A stretch of DNA of 64,000 bases, taken from positions 1,364,001-1,428,000 of the forward strand of contig NZ_CP021023.1 of NCBI RefSeq assembly GCF_002117005.1. Reading direction: 5' to 3'. The translations under genes were made by a program, and so were the position numbers. Below are positions 54,569-61,946 of the stretch, piece after piece (within the stretch, counting starts at the first letter, position 1; each line of letters begins with the position of its first letter). Source of the stretch: Sedimentisphaera salicampi. GTDB lineage: Bacteria; Planctomycetota; Phycisphaerae; Sedimentisphaerales; Sedimentisphaeraceae. The notes beneath the pieces were generated by a model. The model searched no databases and was not told the DNA's origin. It saw nothing but the letters and a program-made list of their open reading frames with translations.

Positions 54569-55104
54569 AATCCAACCTTTCAATTTTGCCCGCTGAAAAC
54601 CTTTTTTAGTTACATACTGGATAAGGCCAGCGGCTGTTCTTAAGATAAACAAAGCCTTTACTTCAAGGCCTTACTCCAATTGTATACAATAAAAAAAAGT
54701 TTAAACCAAAAAATACTCTCTTAAAAATAAAAATTGGGATAATACCCTAAAGAACTCCCTCGCTTCAAACCTGTGTGCGACAAATTTTTTGTCCACTTAT
54801 TTCGTCCGCCGCAGGCGGACTACATGCGTGGCTCGGTTTAAACATTAGTATCGTGAAATCGCTGCGTAGTACTAACGACAATCAGAGCCGCACGTGGAGT
54901 CCGCCGAAGGCGGACAGAACAAGCGGATAGATTCGGCTTTAATATAGCTTTGCAAAAAAATATTGCCTCTCGCCTCAAACCTCCTGGAGCTATTATTTGC
55001 TTGACTATTAATTCTATTTAAATAAACTTGCCTGAGTTTGTAGTACGTTCCGAAGTGCGTATATACGTATATATTTAACGTTTAATATTATAGGAGATTG
55101 AACT
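54569..55104. promoter_or_regulatory. Intergenic region upstream of gapA, mostly non-coding
   Basis: This 536-bp gap between the PEP-CTERM gene and gapA contains the REPIN/MITE-like element (54793-54926) and AT-rich DNA. Upstream of gapA lies ATATACGTATAT (near 55060) and a Shine-Dalgarno TAGGAG at about 55093. No gene was seen. Confidence 0.5.
54793..54926. repeat. REPIN/MITE-like inverted-repeat element, 134 bp
   Basis: The left arm 54793-54834 and right arm 54885-54926 (42 bp each) are inverted copies with 31 of 42 positions matching. Each contains a perfect hairpin GTCCGCC-NNN-GGCGGAC (54804-54820 and 54899-54915). An inner TTAGTA/TACTAA pair adds symmetry. It has no ORF. Two inverted REP-like hairpins around a short core is the plan of a REPIN. 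Confidence 0.65.
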
Positions 55105-56127
55105 ATGGCAACAAAGGTTGCGATCAATGGTTTCGGTCGAATCGGAAGAGCTGTAGCTCGTGTTATCCTCCAGAACAAAGACCTCGGTCTTGATCTGGTA
55201 GCTATCAACGATCTTGCAGACCCCAAGGCTCTTGCTCACCTGTTCAAATATGATACAGTTATGGGCAAATGGGAAGGTGAAGTTTCAGTAAGCGGAGATG
55301 GGCTTGTTGTAAACGGCAAGGACATCAAGGTTACTGCTGTTAAGAGCCCTTCTGAACTCCCATGGAAAGAGATGGGCGTAGATATCGTTCTTGAATCTAC
55401 AGGCATCTTCCGCACAAAAGAAGGCCCGAAAGGCGGCTACGGCGACCACATCAAGGCCGGTGCTAAGAAAGTTGTTCTTTCTGTACCAGCTAAGGATGAG
55501 ATCGACGGGACAATCGTTCTGGGCGTAAACGACTCAGACCTCACAAAAGACATCGACTGCGCATCAAACGCAAGCTGCACAACAAACTGCCTTGCACCGG
55601 TAGCTAAGGTTCTCAACGACAGCTTCGGCATCAAGAGAGGCCTTATGACAACTATCCACGCATACACCAACGACCAGAACGTTGGCGATATGATCCACAA
55701 AGACCTCCGCAGGGCTCGCGCTGCAGCAGACAACATCATCCCCACCACAACAGGCGCTGCAGTTGCTGTAGGCAAGGTTATCCCTGATCTCAACGGCAAA
55801 CTCAACGGCGGAGCTATGCGTGTTCCGGTAATCGACGGCTCATGCGTTGACCTTACAGTAGAGCTCGGCAAAGACGTTACTGCTGAAGACGTGAATGCTG
55901 CTGTTAAAGCGGCTGCTGATGGCCCAATGAAGGGCGTTATGGCTTACTGCGAAGACCCGATCGTATCAAGCGATATCGTCGGCGATCCGCACTCAAGCAT
56001 CTTCGATGCTCTGAGCACAATGGTTATCGACGGCAATATGGTGAAGGTAATCTCATGGTACGACAACGAATGGGGCTACTCAAACCGCGCAGCAGATCTT
56101 ATGAGCAAGATGGCTTCTATGCTGTAA
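55105..56127 (+). CDS. gapA: Glyceraldehyde-3-phosphate dehydrogenase, type I
   Basis: The 340-aa protein has the NAD-binding start [15 protein letters not shown], the catalytic Cys in [12 protein letters not shown] near residue 154, the His in the [10 protein letters not shown] stretch and [11 protein letters not shown] near the C-terminus. It catalyses oxidative phosphorylation of glyceraldehyde 3-phosphate in glycolysis. The codon use is strongly biased towards a small codon set, as expected of a highly expressed gene. A terminator follows. Confidence 0.98.
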   Translation: MATKVAINGFGRIGRAVARVILQNKDLGLDLVAINDLADPKALAHLFKYDTVMGKWEGEVSVSGDGLVVNGKDIKVTAVKSPSELPWKEMGVDIVLESTGIFRTKEGPKGGYGDHIKAGAKKVVLSVPAKDEIDGTIVLGVNDSDLTKDIDCASNASCTTNCLAPVAKVLNDSFGIKRGLMTTIHAYTNDQNVGDMIHKDLRRARAAADNIIPTTTGAAVAVGKVIPDLNGKLNGGAMRVPVIDGSCVDLTVELGKDVTAEDVNAAVKAAADGPMKGVMAYCEDPIVSSDIVGDPHSSIFDALSTMVIDGNMVKVISWYDNEWGYSNRAADLMSKMASML

Positions 56128-56157
56128 ATCAGGCTTGATGCTTGAAAATCAGAATGC

Positions 56158-56188
56158 AAAGCGGGTGAGCTGAGCTTGCCCGCTTTTT
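56158..56188 (+). terminator. Terminator of gapA
   Basis: AAAGCGGG (56158-56165) pairs with CCCGC and the following TTT (56179-56186) around an AGCTGAGCT-containing loop, then more T residues. It lies 30 bp past the gapA stop. Confidence 0.7.
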
Positions 56189-56349
56189 CAATGCGCATCT
56201 TTGGCAGCACTCCTCTCTAAAAGTTTCAAAATACAATTATAGCCTAAAAGTGGAAGACCTTAGGCTACAAATCAAATCTTACCCTTTCTTCAAGCTCAAG
56301 CAGAGCAAAGGCCGGCAGGCGGCAGCAAATTTATCAAACTTCCATCGGA

Positions 56350-56435
56350 GTTAGGCTTGAGTTAGCGAAATATTTGCGATTCTAACTATTTGCTAACAAT
56401 ATCCAAATTACAGCCTAACAATCTGCAATTATAAA
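56350..56435 (+). promoter_or_regulatory. Pho-box-like repeats and promoter of the porin gene
   Basis: CTAAC pentamers start at 56382, 56393 and 56415, with the weaker CCAAA at 56404, all in an 11-bp register. The last repeat ends at 56419 and a -10 TATAAA starts at 56430, 10 bp later. Upstream, GTTAG (the reverse complement) occurs at 56350 and 56361, again 11 bp apart. The layout matches the phoB-like promoter at 13314-13356. Confidence 0.6.
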
Positions 56436-56482
56436 CTTAATAATTTCCTAATTTTAAGCAAACATCAGAAAGGTTTAACGAA

Positions 56483-57688
56483 ATGCAGATTAAGACTAAG
56501 CTCGCAGCGGCCGCTTTTTGTGCAGTGATACTGAGCAGCGGATTCGCTTCAGGAAGTGCCGAAGAGATCGAGATGCTCCGTGAGGAGATAGCTAGCCTGA
56601 AGGAAAGGCTCAGCAAAATTGAAAGCTCCCAGCAAGCTCAGCAGGAGAAGACAGCAGAAATTGAAGAAAGCTTCGCCTGGGCGAGAGATTTGGAGCTCAG
56701 CGGAGATTTCCGCTACCGCTATGAAAATATCAATGCCGAAGGCAAAGACAACAGAGACCGCAACAGAATAAGGGCGAGAATCAGCCTGAAGGCGATTATT
56801 ACCGATCAGATAAGCTATCATATGCGTCTTGCAAGCGGGAGCGACGATCCCACCTCTGCGAATCAGTCTTTAGACGGGGGTTTTGCGAGCAAGGATTTCT
56901 GGCTGGACAGGGCTTACATGAAATGGCGGCCTTCAGAAAGCTGGGAGCTTAATCTCGGTAAAACATCCAACCCGTTTTTCCGTCCGGGCGGAAGCCAGCT
57001 TCTATGGGACAGCGATGTAAATCCCGAGGGGGCTGCAATCAAATACAGCGGCAATCTCGGCGAAGCGAGGATTTTCGCAAATGCAGGCGGCATGTGGGTT
57101 GAAGAAAACAGCAGCGATGTTGATCAGGACCTCTTCGGTATGCAGGCAGGATTCGAAACCAAAATAGGTGAAACTGGGCTTTTGGCAGGCGCTGGATACT
57201 TCGATTACGGCAACGTTGAGGGCTCAAAAACGTTTTACACGGTAAACAACAGTGGCGGGAACTCCACCTTCACAGACGCAGGCATCGAAAAATACATCTA
57301 CGACTACAACCTCTTCGAGGCTTTTGCGGAGATAAGCCTGCCCACAGAATTTCCCGTAACGCTGTTCGGCGACTACGTTCTCAACACCGCCTCGGACGTA
57401 GAGGAGGATACAGGCTGGCTTGCGGGCGTTGAGTTTGGCAGGGCAAAGAAGAAGGGCGATATGGCCCTCAGCTACAACTACCGCGACGTAGAGGCGGATG
57501 CGGCGATGAGCGCATTTACAGACTCAGACTTCCTCGGCGGGAGATTAGGCGGGGACGGCCACAAAATACAGGCCAAATACGCCCTCAACAAAAATGTTTC
57601 GCTGGCAGCGGCATTTATCACAGGCGAAATATCAGAGCCTGAGCTCAGCTACGACCGTTTACAGCTCGATTTGAAGCTTAAATTCTAA
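56483..57688 (+). CDS. Outer-membrane porin with N-terminal coiled coil
   Basis: The 401-aa precursor has a signal peptide (about 1-26), a coiled-coil segment (about 28-60, heptad-rich in Glu/Leu) and then a beta-barrel rich in alternating aromatic/charged strands, with FRYRYENIN, KDFWLDRAYMKWRP and a final LQLDLKLKF ending in an aromatic residue. It resembles the putative porin families of planctomycetes and Proteobacteria. A coiled coil before a barrel is also seen in OprP/OprO-like proteins. The Pho-like promoter suggests a role in phosphate uptake, which is inference. Confidence 0.8.
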   Translation: MQIKTKLAAAAFCAVILSSGFASGSAEEIEMLREEIASLKERLSKIESSQQAQQEKTAEIEESFAWARDLELSGDFRYRYENINAEGKDNRDRNRIRARISLKAIITDQISYHMRLASGSDDPTSANQSLDGGFASKDFWLDRAYMKWRPSESWELNLGKTSNPFFRPGGSQLLWDSDVNPEGAAIKYSGNLGEARIFANAGGMWVEENSSDVDQDLFGMQAGFETKIGETGLLAGAGYFDYGNVEGSKTFYTVNNSGGNSTFTDAGIEKYIYDYNLFEAFAEISLPTEFPVTLFGDYVLNTASDVEEDTGWLAGVEFGRAKKKGDMALSYNYRDVEADAAMSAFTDSDFLGGRLGGDGHKIQAKYALNKNVSLAAAFITGEISEPELSYDRLQLDLKLKF

Positions 57689-57816
57689 ATATTCTCAGAC
57701 GACCGGCATCTGTTTAACCCTGCAAACGCCTTAGCTGTGCTTGCATTAAACAAGAGCTGAAATATAATTCTGCCCGTGCTTTCAGCTCAAAAATTAATTC
57801 TAACGGAGATTTACAG

Positions 57817-58806
57817 ATGCCGGTTGATATTGATAAAATCAATGCTCAAATCGAGGAAAAAAGCAGTATTATAGAGCCTCTTCTTTCGGAGGCTTCAAAG
57901 GCGGTTATCGGGCAGAGGTATATGCTGGAGAGGATGCTTATAGCAATCCTCTGCGACGGGCATATACTGCTTGAAGGTGTACCCGGGCTTGCCAAAACCA
58001 CCGCAGTTACCGCTCTTTCGCAGGCGATTAAGGCCGATTTCAGGAGGATACAGTTCACTCCCGACCTTCTCCCAGCAGACCTAACCGGAACGCAGATTTA
58101 CAGGCAGTCTGACGGGCAGTTTTACACCCGCAAAGGGCCTGTATTTGCGAATATAATCCTTGCAGATGAAATCAACAGGGCTCCGGCCAAGGTGCAGAGC
58201 GCCCTTCTGGAGGCGATGCAGGAAAAGCAGGTTACCATAGGCGACGAAACTTATCAGCTCCCACAGCCGTTCCTCGTTCTCGCCACGCAGAATCCGATCG
58301 AGCAGGAAGGTACGTACCCGCTCCCTGAAGCCCAGCTCGACAGGTTTATGCTTAAGATAAGCGTGGGTTATCCCACAAAAGAACAAGAACGGCAGATCCT
58401 CGATCTCAAAACAAACCCGAAGGCCGCAGAGGCGATCAATTCAGTGATCTCGCCCGATTCGATATTCCAGCTCAGAGAGGTGATCTCGCAGATATACATA
58501 GACCAGAAGGTGAAGGATTATATCGTGGAGGTGGTTCATACCACACGCCACCCATCTGTTATCAACGCAGACCTCGCTTCACTGATCAATTTCGGCTCCT
58601 CCCCGAGGGCTACAATCGCCCTTGCCCTTGCAGCCCGAGCTCAGGCCTTCCTCAAGGGCAGAGGATACGTAACCCCGCAGGATGTAAAAACCATCGGGAT
58701 GGACGTACTGCGGCACAGGATCATCGTAAGCTATGAGGCCGAGGCGCAGGAGATCACCAGCGAGGATGTGGTGAAGATGATATTCGATAATGTGGAAGTG
58801 CCGTAA
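57817..58806 (+). CDS. MoxR-family AAA+ ATPase
   Basis: This 329-aa AAA+ protein has Walker A GVPGLAKT (near 52), Walker B ILADEINRAP, sensor-1 VLATQNPIEQEGTYPLPEAQLDRF and a C-terminal helical lid. MoxR ATPases act as chaperones for VWA-domain proteins. GGAG lies 8 bp before the ATG. The gene begins a four-gene operon with DUF58, BatD-like and BatA-like products. Confidence 0.95.
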   Translation: MPVDIDKINAQIEEKSSIIEPLLSEASKAVIGQRYMLERMLIAILCDGHILLEGVPGLAKTTAVTALSQAIKADFRRIQFTPDLLPADLTGTQIYRQSDGQFYTRKGPVFANIILADEINRAPAKVQSALLEAMQEKQVTIGDETYQLPQPFLVLATQNPIEQEGTYPLPEAQLDRFMLKISVGYPTKEQERQILDLKTNPKAAEAINSVISPDSIFQLREVISQIYIDQKVKDYIVEVVHTTRHPSVINADLASLINFGSSPRATIALALAARAQAFLKGRGYVTPQDVKTIGMDVLRHRIIVSYEAEAQEITSEDVVKMIFDNVEVP

Positions 58807-58841
58807 GGAACACCGCAGCCGGCTTTTTAGCGGTATCAGCT

Positions 58842-59729
58842 ATGTTAGATAAAGACCTCACAGCAAAAATAAAGCGGATTCAGTTCTACACCTCGCACCT
58901 TGTAAGCGCAAGCTTCGCTGGCGAATATGAAAGCGTATTCAAAGGGCGCGGAATTCAGTTTGAGGACGTACGTGAATACGTCCCGGGCGATGATGTTCGG
59001 GATATAGACTGGAATGTAACTGCAAGGGAATTGAAGCCGTATGTGAAGCGGTTTGTGGAGGAACGCGAGAACACGGTGATCCTCGCTGTGGACGTTAGCG
59101 CTTCCGGAGAATTCGGCACTAATCACCGCAAGAAGAACGAGCTGGCCGCTGAGATTTCCGCTGTGCTTGCATTCGCTGCCACGAGGAACAATGATAAGGT
59201 GGGGCTGCTGATGTTCTCAGACAGAATCGAGCTTTTTGTCCCGCCGAGGAAGGGCAGAAAGCACGTTCTTCGAATAATACGCGAGATCCTGAGCTTCTCA
59301 GGCGAGGGAGTGGGAACGGATATATCATCCGCTGTGGATTATGTTGGCAAGATCGCCAAGAAACGCGCCACCGTTTTCCTCATCTCGGATTTCCCCCTGC
59401 CCTCCGCAGAAGACAGCTACATCCGTCCGCTTAGCCTGCTAAAGAGAAGGCATGATGTTGTGGGGATATGCGTTCAGGACAGGATGGAAAAGAGGCTCCC
59501 CGCAGCGGGGCTTATAGACCTTCAAGACCTCGAAACCGGCAAGACAATCACAGTTGACTGCTCAGACAAGGGGCTTCGAAGAAGGTTTGAAGAAATGTCT
59601 CAAAGGAGAAACGAAGAGCTCCAGACAGAGCTCAGAGGGGCAAAAATCGATTTTATAAACGTGGAAACAGGCGAGCCGTACATCAACGATTTTATCAAAT
59701 TCTTTCATATGCGGAGAAAACGCAGATGA
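58842..59729 (+). CDS. DUF58 protein with VWA-like fold
   Basis: The 295-aa protein has the DUF58 signature GRGIQFEDVREYVPGDDVRDIDWNVTAR near residues 30-57 and a VWA-like stretch with VILAVDVSASGEF. It is the standard partner of MoxR. It lies 35 bp after MoxR and overlaps the following gene by 4 bp. Confidence 0.93.
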   Translation: MLDKDLTAKIKRIQFYTSHLVSASFAGEYESVFKGRGIQFEDVREYVPGDDVRDIDWNVTARELKPYVKRFVEERENTVILAVDVSASGEFGTNHRKKNELAAEISAVLAFAATRNNDKVGLLMFSDRIELFVPPRKGRKHVLRIIREILSFSGEGVGTDISSAVDYVGKIAKKRATVFLISDFPLPSAEDSYIRPLSLLKRRHDVVGICVQDRMEKRLPAAGLIDLQDLETGKTITVDCSDKGLRRRFEEMSQRRNEELQTELRGAKIDFINVETGEPYINDFIKFFHMRRKRR

Positions 59730-60709
59730 TCAGAAGGGCTTTTTTTGCAATACTTATCGCAGGGTTTGCCTGTTTTGCCGCCGAGCTGAAGCTCTCAAGC
59801 GAAACGATAGAGGCCTCGCTCACCATTGATAAAACCCAAATCTCCTACGGAAGCAGCGCTGAGGCGGAAGTGGGATATTCAGCTAAAGGCGAGGAAGTTA
59901 TCAGCAGGGCGAAGCTTGAGCCCGGCAGTGATAAAATAACGCTCCACGAAAAATCCAGATCTGGCTCAAGGCTCGTTTACGAGATTGAACCCGAACAGAC
60001 CGGAAGCTTTGAGGTTTTGTTCAAATTTGTTTATACGGATTTCGAAGATCAGGAAGTGGTGCAGCCATTCGGAAAGATAGAGTTTGAGGTGTCTTCAGCT
60101 CTCTCAGATGAAGAGAAAAGCACGCTAAAAAACAAGGGAGCGGAAAAGCTCGTTAACAAGATAAGCCCCGAGCCAGAGCCTGCGGAGGTGCCGATAAACA
60201 AGCTTGCTGTTGCAGCCGGGGCAGCAGGGCTTGCACTTGCAGCTGCGGGGATATGGCTCTATATCTCAAAACGGAAAAAGAATGCCTTGCAAGAGGTTAA
60301 ATACGTTCTTCCCCATAAATCCGCTTACAAATTCCTCGAAGCGCTGAAATTCCGCAATCTCCCGCAAAACGGGCAGATGAAGGAGTATGTTTATATCCTC
60401 AGCAATCTTTTGAGAAGCTATATTCAAGTTCGTTTCAGCCTCCCGGCAACCGATATGACTACCGAGGAATTTCTCGAAGATGCCGCTGAGAGGGGTATAT
60501 TCTCCGCAGTGCAGAACAAAACCCTGCAAAGCTTTCTTGAAAAGGCCGATCTGGTGAAGTTTGCCGGGTTCTCACCTTCGATTGACCAGGCCGAAGAAAT
60601 GATGGATTCGGCGAAGGATTTCATACGAACAACCGAAGATTATAATTTCCTCGTACCAGAGAAAGATGCGAAAACCATAGGCAAACCGCTGGAGGCTGAA
60701 GATGTTTGA
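59726..60709 (+). CDS. BatD-like membrane protein
   Basis: The 327-aa precursor has a signal peptide (about 1-19), an extracytoplasmic beta-rich region (about 20-150), a TM helix (about 157-178, LAVAAGAAGLALAAAGIWLY) and a cytoplasmic helical tail of about 140 residues resembling the tail of BatD/DUF4381-type proteins. The position between DUF58 and the VWA gene in the operon supports BatD-like function. The identity is by context. Confidence 0.75.
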   Translation: MIRRAFFAILIAGFACFAAELKLSSETIEASLTIDKTQISYGSSAEAEVGYSAKGEEVISRAKLEPGSDKITLHEKSRSGSRLVYEIEPEQTGSFEVLFKFVYTDFEDQEVVQPFGKIEFEVSSALSDEEKSTLKNKGAEKLVNKISPEPEPAEVPINKLAVAAGAAGLALAAAGIWLYISKRKKNALQEVKYVLPHKSAYKFLEALKFRNLPQNGQMKEYVYILSNLLRSYIQVRFSLPATDMTTEEFLEDAAERGIFSAVQNKTLQSFLEKADLVKFAGFSPSIDQAEEMMDSAKDFIRTTEDYNFLVPEKDAKTIGKPLEAEDV

Positions 60710-61763
60710 ATTTCACAGCCCCCTTGCCTTCCTTCTGTTTGGCGTTTTGTTTCTCCTCCTCGTTTGGAAAAGGCTGAGGGGCGGGAAACAGAAAAGCTTT
60801 ATAAGCTATTCGGATATCAGCATTTTCTCCGGCTGCGGGACAGGCTGGAGAACGAGACTGGCATGGCTGCCGGATTTTCTGCGTGCTGCGTGCCTTGTAC
60901 TTCTTGTTTTTGCGGCCGCAAGGCCGCGGGAGGGTACTGAGCTTTCGAACGTGTCAACTGAAGGAGTTGCTATGCAGCTTGTTGTTGACCGCTCCAGCAG
61001 TATGAACGAACCGATGGTTTATGAGGGGCAGAAGATAAGCCGATTCGACACTGTGAAGATGGTTATCGAAGATTTCATTACAGGCGGCAAGGGGAACCTT
61101 GAAGGCAGAAGGGGCGATATGATTGGACTCGTATCTTTCGCAAGGTATCCAGATACGCTCTGCCCGCTCGTACTCACTCACAACATCCTGATCGATTTTC
61201 TAAAGCAGTCTGAAACGGTGAAATACAAGCAGGAAGACGGCACCGCTATTGGGGATGCAGTGGCACTTGCAGCAGCACGCCTGCAGCAGGCTGAAACACA
61301 GATATCCGAAACCTCCGAAAAGCTCACCGGCCAGGAGGTTAGCAATAATTTTGAGATTAAGAGCAAGGTTATCGTACTTCTTACAGACGGGATGAACAAT
61401 GCCGGCGAGAGGACGCCCGAAGAAGCCGCAGAGCTGGCAAAAAAATGGGGGATTAAGATTTATGCAGTTGGGATAGGCTCAAATATGCCCCAAAGATCAA
61501 TCTTTGATATCGCAAGAGCCAAAATAGATGAAAGACTGCTCAACTCAATCGCAGACAAAACCGGCGGCTTCTATGCCCGCGCCGACAGCCCCAAGCAGCT
61601 AAGAGAAATTTACGAGAAAATCGACCGCCTCGAGGAAACCGAAATCAAATCCGTTGCATACTACAACTATGCAGAGAAATTCCAGCCCTTCGCCCTTGCT
61701 GCCTTCGCTGCTCTTTTGCTGGAAATTATCCTAAGAACAACTCTACTTAGAAAACTGCCTTAA
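60702..61763 (+). CDS. BatA-like VWA-domain membrane protein
   Basis: The 353-aa protein has an N-terminal TM helix pair (about 8-18 and 55-70), a von Willebrand A domain with MIDAS motif DRSSSMNEP near 95 and LLTDGMNNAG, and a C-terminal TM helix. It corresponds to BatA of the Bacteroides aerotolerance operon. No BatB or BatC gene follows. It overlaps the preceding gene by 8 bp. Confidence 0.93.
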   Translation: MFEFHSPLAFLLFGVLFLLLVWKRLRGGKQKSFISYSDISIFSGCGTGWRTRLAWLPDFLRAACLVLLVFAAARPREGTELSNVSTEGVAMQLVVDRSSSMNEPMVYEGQKISRFDTVKMVIEDFITGGKGNLEGRRGDMIGLVSFARYPDTLCPLVLTHNILIDFLKQSETVKYKQEDGTAIGDAVALAAARLQQAETQISETSEKLTGQEVSNNFEIKSKVIVLLTDGMNNAGERTPEEAAELAKKWGIKIYAVGIGSNMPQRSIFDIARAKIDERLLNSIADKTGGFYARADSPKQLREIYEKIDRLEETEIKSVAYYNYAEKFQPFALAAFAALLLEIILRTTLLRKLP

Positions 61764-61946
61764 ACCTTGTTTTGCGAAAAATTTGCTAGAACGTCCCATT
61801 AAGTGAGTCTAAAAAGAGGGTTCCTTTTCTAAGCATAAATGCTGAAAAAATCCTTCAGACACACAATTCGGGACACTGCCTTTCAAATTGTAAAAATCCT
61901 TTACAAAGTATCCCGTCAAACCCCTGCCGAGGTAAAATTACTGCTT

